Made by a program: the position numbers and the translations under genes. A DNA stretch of 32,686 nucleotides. Source: Clostridia bacterium. GTDB lineage: Bacteria; Bacillota; Clostridia; Oscillospirales; Acutalibacteraceae. The notes beneath the pieces are model-generated. The model did not search any database. It was not told the origin of the DNA and was given only the letters and a program-made list of their open reading frames with translations. Positions 1 through 6,385 of this stretch are shown here, in pieces (the stretch's first letter is position 1; the number at the start of each line of letters is the position of its first letter). The stretch spans positions 1 to 32,686 of the forward strand of contig JAFQWA010000017.1 in assembly GCA_017407705.1 (NCBI GenBank), read 5' to 3'.

Positions 1-126
1 CCTGAGGCAAGCTGTGTATGGGTACCCAGAAAAGCAGGTACATTCGACATTTACGTTGAAGCAATCAACCAGAACAGCTTTGGTATGTATGATATCCAGC
101 ACATTGAAACTGTAACAGTTCAGTAA
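1..126 (+). CDS. C-terminal end of an unidentified protein (partial, 5' end outside window)
   Basis: Frame 1 is open from the first base and ends in TAA at 124-126, giving 41 residues that finish ...YDIQHIETVTVQ. The segment alternates hydrophobic and polar residues with aromatic positions, as in the last strands of an Ig-like or fibronectin-like beta domain, such as occur at the ends of secreted or surface proteins. That reading is a guess from composition only. A strong hairpin terminator follows 21 bases after the stop, which supports this being a genuine gene end. The family cannot be named from so short a piece. Confidence 0.55.
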   Translation, partial: PEASCVWVPRKAGTFDIYVEAINQNSFGMYDIQHIETVTVQ

Positions 127-147
127 GCTGTAATAAAACAAAATAAA

Positions 148-175
148 ATCCCCGAAGGATAATTCCTTCGGGGAT
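148..175. terminator. Bidirectional rho-independent terminator between converging genes
   Basis: A perfect 12-bp stem (148-159 with 164-175) closes a TAAT loop. It is followed by a T run on the plus strand and preceded by an A-rich run, so it can also end transcription from the minus-strand pnuC gene. Confidence 0.9.
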
Positions 176-187
176 TTTTCTATTTAT

Positions 188-877
188 TTAAGATGCTTTT
201 GTTTGATTTTTTTGCATTCTTTGCCAGTTGAAAAAGCCGTACATATCGTTAATAAAAAAGATCACAAAACAAATCACCATAGGCAAATAGGATATATCTT
301 TCACAGATGCCAATATCCATAATATGATCAAAACAACGTCGTTGGCGGCATAAGCTAAACCGTAAAAACTGCTGCGACAGTAGGTTAAATATGACGCTAA
401 AAAGCTGGTGGTGATAGACAGTGTGCTGATAAAAAGATTAGCGTTGTTGAAGTATTTTAATATAAAGTAAAACGCCGCCGTCACCACAACCGCTAAGATA
501 AGCATAATAATGACTTGCCCCTTTTTCAGTTTAGCTACTTTCACTTGCTTTTCCGAAAAGGGGTTACGTATCCAGGATATAACCGCCAACACCGCCATGG
601 GTGTGGTCATTCCCAAGTACGTTATCATTTCCCCGTAATACCTGAATTTAAAGGAAATGATGGCATAAACTATGCTGAAAACCACCGTCAGCACTTGACC
701 TATCACGTCGCCCTTTGCCACGAAAATCAGTGCGGTAACGCCGATTAGTGATGCGATCAGTGTTAGCAGGTTGAAGTTGTTGCCGAAAATAAAACAACAG
801 AAAATCACTATCACTGAGCATATCCACAGCCAAAATTCAAAAGGTGATAAATTTTTAAACGACTTTACAATACTCAT
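188..877 (-). CDS. pnuC: Nicotinamide riboside / vitamin-precursor transporter, PnuC family
   Basis: This is a 229-residue polytopic membrane protein with about seven hydrophobic segments, the size and layout of PnuC facilitators. The C-terminal half carries the family-like pattern SSFYGLAYAANDVVLIILW and the end FINDMYGFFNWQRMQ, where Trp and Asn residues line the substrate path. PnuC proteins move nicotinamide riboside for NAD synthesis; close relatives move riboflavin or thiamine, so the substrate is not certain. I chose the ATG at 877 because AGGAGG lies seven bases upstream; an in-frame start at 910 would fall inside the terminator hairpin and lacks a ribosome binding site. The leader holds a terminator abutting the ribosome binding site, pointing to transcription attenuation. 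Confidence 0.85.
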   Translation of the reverse strand: MSIVKSFKNLSPFEFWLWICSVIVIFCCFIFGNNFNLLTLIASLIGVTALIFVAKGDVIGQVLTVVFSIVYAIISFKFRYYGEMITYLGMTTPMAVLAVISWIRNPFSEKQVKVAKLKKGQVIIMLILAVVVTAAFYFILKYFNNANLFISTLSITTSFLASYLTYCRSSFYGLAYAANDVVLIILWILASVKDISYLPMVICFVIFFINDMYGFFNWQRMQKNQTKAS

Positions 878-897
878 ATATCCTCCTAAAAACAAAA

Positions 898-943
898 CAT
901 CCAAAAGCATTTCTTCTAAGACCTAACGAAATGCTTTTGGATG
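898..943 (-). terminator. Terminator/attenuator hairpin in the pnuC leader
   Basis: A perfect 15-bp stem (929-943 with 898-912, read on the minus strand) has a 16-nt loop and is followed directly by TTTTGTTTTT and then the pnuC AGGAGG site. The hairpin could simply end the upstream CLC gene. However, almost no room is left for a promoter between it and pnuC, so pnuC must be reached by readthrough or antitermination. Confidence 0.85.
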
Positions 944-985
944 CTAAATGCACCCCTACCCGGTGGCAGTTAGTGTTATATTATA
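923..985 (-). promoter_or_regulatory. Candidate pnuC regulatory leader (antiterminator side) with -10 box
   Basis: A TATAAT box sits at 985-980 on the minus strand, with no good -35. It would start RNA near 973, exactly at a CUAAC that can pair with GUUAG at 927-923 inside the terminator loop. Next to it, GGGUGC (955-950) can pair with GCAUCC (944-939), capturing the first bases of the terminator stem. The two folds exclude each other, as in an attenuator or riboswitch. No known aptamer class is recognised. Confidence 0.45.
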
Positions 986-996
986 ATTTATTTGCA

Positions 997-2244
997 TTAT
1001 TTATAAGTTGCTTCATTAAGCTTTGAGAACATAAACGTCTGCTTTGAATAAAGACTGCAATAGCCCGAAAGCAAGAAGCTGATAGCCACTGCTATTGCAA
1101 TAAAGATAAGTCCTTTGCCGCTGAACATTTCAATACATAAAAAGATGGTAGCTAAGGGGCAGTTGGTAACGCCACTGAACAAAGCGGCCATTCCGATAGC
1201 GGCACCAAAAGCGGGGTTTAACCCAATCAGAATCGCCATAGCACCACCCAAAGTCGCACCGATAAACAAAGTGGGCACTATCTCGCCGCCCTTGTATCCG
1301 GCACCGATGGTAATGGCAGTGAGAATCATCTTGATCAAAAATGCCTCGTATTTCACGTCACCGTCAGTAAATATACGGTTGATAACCTCAATACCGCCGC
1401 CGTTGTAGTCGGTTGTGTTGAGCAACAGGGTGATAACCACCACCGCCAAACCGCCTATAAATATCCTTATAAAACCGTTTTTGAACAGCTTTTTAAACAG
1501 CCCTTCAGTGTAGTGCATAAGGTGGCAAAAGGCAATGCTCACGATAGCACCAACCACAGCAATAAGTCCCACACGCCAGATAATATCAAGGCTCAGCTCA
1601 GGCGCAGATGAAATGAAAAATCTCTCGGGATGAACACCTAAGCTTATTGCAATAGAGTAAGCGGTAACGCTGGAAACAATTCCGGGGAACAGTGCAGCGG
1701 AGCAAAAGGACCCCACGCTGACTACCTCAATGGCAAATACCGCAGCACCAAGGGGTGTGCCGAACAATGCAGAGAAAAAGGCACCCATGCCGCACATAGT
1801 CAGGATATGACGGGCTTTTTCGTCCAAATGCAGCAGCTTGCTCAGAGCTGATGAAATGCTTCCGCCAAGCTGCAACGCCGCACCCTCTCTGCCGGCAGAT
1901 CCGCCTAAAAGGTGAGTAATAGCTGAGCCTATAAAAACCGCAGGAGCTAACAGTGGGGGAACCGACTTTTCACTGCGTACACTTTCAAACACGTCATCAG
2001 TGCCAATACCGGTTACACGGCAATACTTGTAAACCGCCACCGAAATCAGTCCACCCAAAGGGAGCAGAAATATCAGCCAAGAGTGGCTTAAGCGGAATTG
2101 GGTAACGAATGAGAGCGTTTTGGCAAAAAGGGTGCCAAACAACCCGCCGGATATTCCCACAATAAGGCTCAGTGCTAACCAACGCACAAAAGCGAGGGTG
2201 TATTCTTTTGTATGTAAAATAGTTTGCTTTAAATCATAGCGCAT
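997..2244 (-). CDS. CLC-family channel/antiporter, resembling the fluoride-exporting (EriC-F) subgroup
   Basis: A 415-residue membrane protein with the CLC fold hallmarks. GREGA at residues 118-122 carries the gating glutamate (E120); FSALFGTPLGAAVFAIE at about 157-173 and GYKGGEIVPTLFIGATLG at about 316-333 follow. Classical chloride CLCs carry GREGP and GGIFAP here. The GKEG/GGE-xxP pattern seen instead recalls the fluoride/proton antiporters, but this assignment is from memory of the family and is only moderately secure. The start ATG at 2244 has AGGCGG upstream and a clear sigma-A promoter. No fluoride riboswitch is visible in the short leader. The gene is followed by the pnuC leader hairpin and may be its transcriptional neighbour. 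Confidence 0.8.
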   Translation of the reverse strand: MRYDLKQTILHTKEYTLAFVRWLALSLIVGISGGLFGTLFAKTLSFVTQFRLSHSWLIFLLPLGGLISVAVYKYCRVTGIGTDDVFESVRSEKSVPPLLAPAVFIGSAITHLLGGSAGREGAALQLGGSISSALSKLLHLDEKARHILTMCGMGAFFSALFGTPLGAAVFAIEVVSVGSFCSAALFPGIVSSVTAYSIAISLGVHPERFFISSAPELSLDIIWRVGLIAVVGAIVSIAFCHLMHYTEGLFKKLFKNGFIRIFIGGLAVVVITLLLNTTDYNGGGIEVINRIFTDGDVKYEAFLIKMILTAITIGAGYKGGEIVPTLFIGATLGGAMAILIGLNPAFGAAIGMAALFSGVTNCPLATIFLCIEMFSGKGLIFIAIAVAISFLLSGYCSLYSKQTFMFSKLNEATYK

Positions 2245-2277
2245 AAAACGTTACGCCGCCTTTTTTGGTTTTAAATG

Positions 2278-2306
2278 ATTATATCATAATTTATCACTTA
2301 GCACAA
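2278..2306 (-). promoter_or_regulatory. Sigma-A promoter for the CLC gene
   Basis: On the minus strand, TTGTGC (2306-2301) and TATAAT (2283-2278) are separated by 17 bases. The leader to the start codon is short, about 25-30 bases. Confidence 0.75.
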
Positions 2307-2386
2307 GACGGGTTGAGAAAATAACCCATTGTAATTATATAAAAAGAGCCATCCAACTCTTTGAGAGTAGCAAAGGCCTATAAAAA

Positions 2387-2420
2387 AATAAAAACCAGCC
2401 CAAACGGACTGGTTTTTATT
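2387..2420 (-). terminator. Terminator of the serine tRNA pair
   Basis: A 12-bp stem (2409-2420 with 2387-2398) with a 10-nt loop is followed on the minus strand by a TTTTTTTA tract. It lies immediately after the CCA end of the tRNA-Ser(GCU) gene. Confidence 0.9.
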
Positions 2421-2511
2421 TGGCGGAGAAGGGGAGACTCGAACTCCCGCGCCGGTTACCCGACCTACGCCCTTAGCAGGGGCGCCTCGTCACCAACTTG
2501 AGTACTTCTCC
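2421..2511 (-). tRNA. tRNA-Ser (anticodon GCU)
   Basis: The minus-strand sequence folds as a 91-nt class II tRNA. The acceptor arms GGAGAAG/CTTCTCC pair, with discriminator G and an encoded CCA. The anticodon loop is CTGCTAA, the long variable arm is typical of serine tRNAs, and the T-arm contains GTTCGAGTC. It decodes AGC/AGU. It is the second gene of a two-tRNA transcript. Confidence 0.95.
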
Positions 2512-2528
2512 ATTGGTAACTTATTTTT

Positions 2529-2564
2529 AATGCATTATTCAGACATAAGCCTGAATAATGCATT
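2529..2564. repeat. Perfect 14-bp inverted repeat between the two tRNA genes
   Basis: AATGCATTATTCAG (2529-2542) and its exact complement (2551-2564) enclose an 8-nt loop. There is no U tract after the stem on either strand, so it is not an ordinary terminator. It occupies most of the 58-nt spacer of the tRNA transcript and may be a processing signal. Confidence 0.8.
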
Positions 2565-2569
2565 ATATA

Positions 2570-2658
2570 TGGCGGAGAGAGTGGGATTCGAACCCACGGT
2601 GCCTTGCGACACGACGGTTTTCAAGACCGTTCCGTTATAACCACTTCGGTATCTCTCC
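2570..2658 (-). tRNA. tRNA-Ser (anticodon UGA)
   Basis: This is an 89-nt class II tRNA on the minus strand. The acceptor arms GGAGAGA/TCTCTCC pair, the anticodon loop is CTTGAAA, the variable arm is long, the T-arm is GGTTCGAATCC, and CCA is encoded. It reads UCN serine codons. It is the first gene after the promoter at 2676-2704. Confidence 0.95.
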
Positions 2659-2675
2659 ATTTATGACGCTCAAAT

Positions 2676-2704
2676 ATTTTATCATATTAACAATGATATG
2701 TCAA
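2676..2704 (-). promoter_or_regulatory. Consensus promoter of the tRNA-Ser pair
   Basis: On the minus strand, TTGACA (2704-2699) and TAAAAT (2681-2676) are separated by 17 bases, with the first tRNA starting 17 bases further on. The perfect -35 fits a strong stable-RNA promoter. Confidence 0.85.
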
Positions 2705-2744
2705 TGACTTTTTAATTAAATTTTTAAATTTTAGCAAATTTCCG

Positions 2745-2774
2745 CTTACATTTTTCTACAAAATCTGCTATAAT
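2745..2774 (+). promoter_or_regulatory. Promoter of the CarD-type regulator gene
   Basis: CTTACA (2745-2750) and a perfect TATAAT (2769-2774) are spaced 18 bases. The -10 is extended by an upstream TGC. Transcription would begin near 2781. Confidence 0.75.
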
Positions 2775-2784
2775 TATAATGCAG

Positions 2785-2827
2785 CGTGTAGCTTATGCGG
2801 CGTAAATCCGGTTGCCGTAACTACACG
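2785..2827 (+). other. Hairpin at the 5' end of the carD-like mRNA
   Basis: CGTGTAG (2785-2791) pairs with CTACACG (2821-2827). An inner helix, TTA plus CGGC with GCCGTAA, continues it around a 2-nt bulge. The stem lies within a few bases of the predicted transcript start and is followed by a loose T-rich tract. It could stabilise the mRNA or attenuate it. Confidence 0.5.
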
Positions 2828-2861
2828 TCTTGTTTTATTTTATAGGGAGAGTATTTTTATT

Positions 2862-3365
2862 ATGTTTAACGTGGGGGATCTCATAATTTACGGTAGCACA
2901 GGTGTGTGTAAAGTTGCCGAGATCACAAAACTCAATACAGTGCAAAACGCTGACAGTGATACGTTATATTATGTGCTTGAGCCGGTGTATCAAAAAGGCA
3001 CTATCTACTGTCCGTCGGACAATACAAAGGTTTTTATGCGACCTATTATGGATAAGCAGTCTGCCTTGCAGCTTATGGATATGGTAGGTGAGATGTCTGT
3101 TGAGCCTTACCACAATCCCAACATTCAGAAGCTTACTGAGCATTATGATGAGCAGTTTAAGAGTCATGACTGCAGTGACTTATTAAGTCTGATAATATCT
3201 ATTATAAAGAAAAAGCGTGAGCTTGTTTTGTTACACAAAAAACCCGGTCAGATCGACGAGCGTTTTCTCAAAAAATCTCAGGACTTACTTTGCGGTGAGT
3301 TGGCAGTGGTACTGGGACTGACAAAAGAAGAAGTTTTCGAAAAAATCGAAACCAGCGTTGGTTAA
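2862..3365 (+). CDS. CarD/CdnL-TRCF family RNA polymerase-binding regulator
   Basis: A 167-residue protein whose first 65 residues form the CarD RNA-polymerase-interacting Tudor-like domain: FNVGDLIIYGSTGVCKV, then a YYVLEPVY strand and a CPSDN loop. The rest is helical (about residues 70-165), as in CdnL proteins that contact promoter DNA and stabilise open complexes. It is the usual family length. GGGAGA precedes the ATG at a good distance. A hairpin terminator directly after the stop makes this a single-gene transcript. No partner gene adjoins, so its regulon cannot be inferred from context. Confidence 0.85.
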   Translation: MFNVGDLIIYGSTGVCKVAEITKLNTVQNADSDTLYYVLEPVYQKGTIYCPSDNTKVFMRPIMDKQSALQLMDMVGEMSVEPYHNPNIQKLTEHYDEQFKSHDCSDLLSLIISIIKKKRELVLLHKKPGQIDERFLKKSQDLLCGELAVVLGLTKEEVFEKIETSVG

Positions 3366-3368
3366 ATA

Positions 3369-3394
3369 AAACCTCTCTTGTAAAAGGGAGGTTT
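3369..3394 (+). terminator. Terminator after the carD-like gene
   Basis: An 11-bp stem (3369-3379 with 3384-3394, one G-U pair) closes a GTAA loop and is followed by TTGTTG. The stem lies three bases after the stop codon region. Confidence 0.8.
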
Positions 3395-3438
3395 TTGTTG
3401 TATTATAGTAGTAGTTTATAATGAAAAGGATGTTTTTA

Positions 3439-4221
3439 TTGGCACGATTTTGTCCCTTGTTTTCCGGTAGCTCGGGAAACAGCACATACATAGGTACCGG
3501 CGACGGCGGTATTTTAATAGATGCAGGTGTTTCTGCGGCAAAAATAAAAAAAGCTTTAGGTGAGCGGGATATTGACTTATCTCACATTCAGGGCATTTTC
3601 GTCACCCACGAGCATATTGACCATATTTCGGGCATAAAGGTACTTGCCTCTAAGAATAATATTCCCGTTTACTTAACCGAGGGTACTTTGCAGGGTATTA
3701 AGGAAAGAGGTATGTATTACGACACGGTGGACTACCGTATTTTAGGCGACGAGACTGTTGCTGCGGATATGAAAATCACCCACTTTGCCACATCTCACGA
3801 CTGTATTGATAGCTGTGGATACGTGGTGCAGGTAGGGGACCGAAAAATCGCTGTTTGCACTGACTTGGGCGTGGTTACCGATGAGGTGAAAAACGCCATA
3901 TCCGGCTGTGATTTGGTTATGCTGGAGAGCAACCACGATATTATGATGCTGCAAAACGGCAAGTATGATTACGCACTCAAGCGCCGTGTGATGAGTGACG
4001 TGGGGCATCTGTCCAACAACGCTTGTTCAGGAGAGCTGGTCCGACTGCTTAATAGCGGCTCCACTCAGTTTGTACTGGCACACTTAAGTCGGGACAACAA
4101 CACCCCCGATTTAGCCTTTGAAACCGCAAAAAGCACCTTGTTTTTAGCAGGAGCACAGGAGTCGGTGGACTATCTGTTGACCGTTGCACCGCCCTCAGAG
4201 GGTAAAATAATCACACTTTAG
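3439..4221 (+). CDS. walJ: WalJ/YycJ-like metallo-beta-lactamase-fold hydrolase
   Basis: About 260 residues. The N-terminal FCPLFSGSSGNSTYI is the family signature, the metal-binding motif THEHIDH falls at residues 56-62, and downstream His/Asp ligands lie in SHDC and VMLESNHD, with a later VGHLSNN. WalJ proteins are MBL-fold exonuclease-like enzymes linked to cell-wall and chromosome homeostasis; the exact substrate is unsettled. I chose the TTG at 3439 because AAAAGGA ends eight bases before it and the product then begins with the family-typical MARFC. An ATG at 3421 lacks a ribosome binding site. It is followed nine bases later by rlmH, the same pairing seen near the walRK locus in Bacillus. 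Confidence 0.85.
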   Translation: MARFCPLFSGSSGNSTYIGTGDGGILIDAGVSAAKIKKALGERDIDLSHIQGIFVTHEHIDHISGIKVLASKNNIPVYLTEGTLQGIKERGMYYDTVDYRILGDETVAADMKITHFATSHDCIDSCGYVVQVGDRKIAVCTDLGVVTDEVKNAISGCDLVMLESNHDIMMLQNGKYDYALKRRVMSDVGHLSNNACSGELVRLLNSGSTQFVLAHLSRDNNTPDLAFETAKSTLFLAGAQESVDYLLTVAPPSEGKIITL

Positions 4222-4230
4222 GAGAGTAAC

Positions 4231-4713
4231 ATGCTAAGCATAAATATTGTTTGTGTGGGAAATTTAAAAGAGGCATATTTTAAAGATGCAGTGGCTGAAT
4301 ATGCAAAGCGTTTAAAAGGCTTTTGCAAATTTACAGTTACTGAAATAGATGAGGAACGTCTTGCTGATAACCCTTCTGATGCACAGATAAGCAGTGTTAT
4401 AAAAAAAGAGGGTGAGCGGATTTTGAAAAAGATTCCTGCAGGCTCAAAGGTGGTTGCTATGTGCATTGAGGGCAAACAGCTTTCATCAGAGGAATTAGCG
4501 CAGTTTTTTGATACTGCTGCTGTGTCGGGAGTAAGCAACGTTACCTTCATAATCGGCGGATCCTACGGGCTGTGGGATCAGGTTAAGCAAAGGGCAGACG
4601 TAAAACTGTCTATGTCGAAAATGACCTTCCCACATCAGTTGGCAAGAGTTATGTTATCCGAGCAAATATACCGTGCATTTAAGATAAATCAAGGCGGAAA
4701 ATACCATAAATAA
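4231..4713 (+). CDS. rlmH: 23S rRNA pseudouridine-1915 N3-methyltransferase RlmH
   Basis: A 160-residue SPOUT methyltransferase of normal length. The C-terminal knot region shows FIIGGSYGL for S-adenosylmethionine binding and ends with the very conserved PHQLARVMLSEQIYRAFKI plus GGKYHK. RlmH acts on the assembled 70S ribosome, methylating pseudouridine 1915 in helix 69. GGAGAG stands six bases before the ATG. It is the last gene of a walJ-rlmH unit closed by a strong terminator. Confidence 0.95.
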   Translation: MLSINIVCVGNLKEAYFKDAVAEYAKRLKGFCKFTVTEIDEERLADNPSDAQISSVIKKEGERILKKIPAGSKVVAMCIEGKQLSSEELAQFFDTAAVSGVSNVTFIIGGSYGLWDQVKQRADVKLSMSKMTFPHQLARVMLSEQIYRAFKINQGGKYHK

Positions 4714-4745
4714 AAAACGGAGATGCAATCACATCTCCGTTTTTT
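4712..4745 (+). terminator. Terminator after rlmH
   Basis: A perfect 14-bp stem (4712-4725 with 4732-4745) has a 6-nt loop and runs into TTTTTTGTTTTTTT. Confidence 0.95.
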
Positions 4746-4796
4746 GTTTTTTTCTGCAAAATGCAACAAAAAGTTTTGTAAGTTGACATAATGCTA

Positions 4797-4825
4797 TTTA
4801 CAAACCGGCTTAAAAGTGATAAAAT
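4797..4825 (+). promoter_or_regulatory. Promoter of the uracil/xanthine permease gene
   Basis: TTTACA (4797-4802) and TAAAAT (4820-4825) are spaced 17 bases. A second -35-like TTGACA (4783-4788) lacks a matching -10. RNA would start near 4832, leaving a leader of about 115 nt. Confidence 0.75.
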
Positions 4826-4831
4826 CTACCT

Positions 4832-4930
4832 AAAGGACTAAATATAGGGTGCAGAGGGAAAACTGTATTCTATATATATTGTATCCTTGGTATTGATTAG
4901 AGGGTAAATTTTAGGCCCGATAATTAAAAA
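4832..4930 (+). other. Structured leader of the permease mRNA, class unknown
   Basis: GGGTGCA (4847-4853) can pair fully with TGTATCC (4880-4886), counting two G-U pairs, and a weak outer pairing CCTAAA/TTTAGG (4829-4834, 4910-4915) is possible. I see neither a purine aptamer core nor a PyrR-binding loop. There is no terminator hairpin, so any control would act on translation or RNA stability. Confidence 0.35.
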
Positions 4931-4947
4931 AATGGAGGTAGATTGTT

Positions 4948-6324
4948 TTGAAACTAATTTACAACGTCAAAGACAAACCCAAGTTTGGTCAGCTGATAGT
5001 TTTCGCTATCCAGCAGCTCCTTGCCATTATGGCAGCAACCATTGCGGTTCCTGCGATTGTAGGAAACGGTATGACAGCTTCTGCAGCACTGTTTGGTGCG
5101 GGTGTGGGTACATTGGTGTACCAGTTGTTTACTAAATTCCGCAGCCCTGTTTTCCTTGGTTCATCCTTCGCATTTATCGGTTCTATGTTGGCAGCTTTTG
5201 CCGGCGGCGTATCAATGTCATTGGGCTTTTTGGGCCTGATCTTAGGTGCAGTTTGTGCAGGACTTGTTTACGTTATCCTTTCTATAGTTGTTAAGATCGC
5301 AGGTGCTAAATGGATCAATAAATTGATGCCTCCTGTTGTTATCGGCCCCACAGTTGCTATTATCGGTCTTTCTCTTGCAGGTGCCGCTATTAAAGACGTT
5401 TTCTCATACGGCCCTCAGGACGGTAACGGCGCTTTTATTATGTCAGGTAACATCTGGGTTTCCTTTATCTGCGCTATGGTTACTCTTTTAGTAGTTGTTC
5501 TTTGCTCAACTTACGGCAAAAAGATGGCTAAGTTGATTCCCTTTATTATCGGTATCCTTTCCGGTTATGCTGTTGGTATGATCTTCACAGTAATCGGCAT
5601 CTTCGCTGAGATTCCTTCTTTGATGATCATTGACTTTGCTCCCTTTAAGGCTCTTGTGGCTGACGGTGTAGGCTTACAGACATTTGTTGCTGTTCCTCAG
5701 TTCACCTTCTTAGAGGCATTTAACGGCGTTAAAGAGTTCAACTGGTCTTATCTGGCAACTATTGCTGTTGCTTACGTGCCTGTTGCATTCGTTGTATTTG
5801 CTGAGCATATTGCTGACCATAAAAACCTTTCTACCATTATTGAACACGATCTGCTTGAGGATCCCGGTCTCCACCGCACTCTGCTTGGTGACGGTATCGG
5901 TTCTGCAGTAGGCGCATTCTTTGGTGGTTGCCCCAACACCACTTACGGTGAGTCAGTTGGTTGCGTTGCTATTACCCGTAACGCTTCTGTTGCTACTATT
6001 ACTACCACTGCTATTATGGCAATTTTGGTTTCATTCATTTCTCCCTTCGTTGCTTTCCTGGATTCAATTCCCGGTTGTGTAATGGGCGGCGTTTGCGTCA
6101 CTCTGTACGGCTTTATCGCAGTATCAGGTCTTAAGATGATCCAGAAGGTAAATCTTGAGTCTAACAAAAACCTCTTTACTGCATCAGTTATCCTTATTGC
6201 AGGTATCGGCGGTATGGCAATCAGCATCGGTAAGGTTACTATCACCTCTATTGCTTGCGCTCTTATCCTCGGTATCATCGTTAACATTGTTCTTTCAAAG
6301 GGTAAAGACGAGGAAGAAGCATAA
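4948..6324 (+). CDS. uraA: NCS2-family uracil (or xanthine) permease
   Basis: A 458-residue membrane protein with about 12-14 hydrophobic segments. The N-terminus GQLIVFAIQQLLAIMAATIAVP, then SSFAFIGSM, the central FAEHIADHKNLS and the GGCPNTTYGESVG signature are those of NCS2 nucleobase:proton symporters. The NTTYGE form is the UraA/uracil-type substrate motif, whereas xanthine carriers more often read NTFSQNVG, so uracil is favoured. The start is the TTG at 4948: GGAGG lies eight bases upstream, and the nearby ATG at 4932 is out of frame. It has its own promoter and terminator. It converges with a PyrK-containing gene, another pyrimidine link. Confidence 0.88.
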   Translation: MKLIYNVKDKPKFGQLIVFAIQQLLAIMAATIAVPAIVGNGMTASAALFGAGVGTLVYQLFTKFRSPVFLGSSFAFIGSMLAAFAGGVSMSLGFLGLILGAVCAGLVYVILSIVVKIAGAKWINKLMPPVVIGPTVAIIGLSLAGAAIKDVFSYGPQDGNGAFIMSGNIWVSFICAMVTLLVVVLCSTYGKKMAKLIPFIIGILSGYAVGMIFTVIGIFAEIPSLMIIDFAPFKALVADGVGLQTFVAVPQFTFLEAFNGVKEFNWSYLATIAVAYVPVAFVVFAEHIADHKNLSTIIEHDLLEDPGLHRTLLGDGIGSAVGAFFGGCPNTTYGESVGCVAITRNASVATITTTAIMAILVSFISPFVAFLDSIPGCVMGGVCVTLYGFIAVSGLKMIQKVNLESNKNLFTASVILIAGIGGMAISIGKVTITSIACALILGIIVNIVLSKGKDEEEA

Positions 6325-6341
6325 AATCATATAAAACAATT

Positions 6342-6374
6342 AAGGCGTTGTGCTTACTCTAAGCACAACGCCTT
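6342..6374 (+). terminator. Terminator between uraA and the converging PyrK-GNAT gene
   Basis: A perfect 14-bp stem (6342-6355 with 6361-6374) has a 5-nt loop and is followed by GTTTTTTT on the plus strand. On the minus strand the tail is AATTGTTTTAT, weaker but possibly functional. Confidence 0.9.
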
Positions 6375-6385
6375 GTTTTTTTATT

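Noticed and set aside
2245-2330. Fluoride riboswitch upstream of the CLC gene
   Set aside because: The predicted leader is about 30 bases and lacks the aptamer core.
3421-3438. ATG at 3421 as the walJ start
   Set aside because: No ribosome binding site precedes it, whereas AAAAGGA fits the TTG at 3439 and gives the family-typical N-terminus.
4826-4947. Purine riboswitch or PyrR-binding loop before the permease
   Set aside because: Neither the conserved purine-aptamer junction bases nor the PyrR loop consensus can be found.
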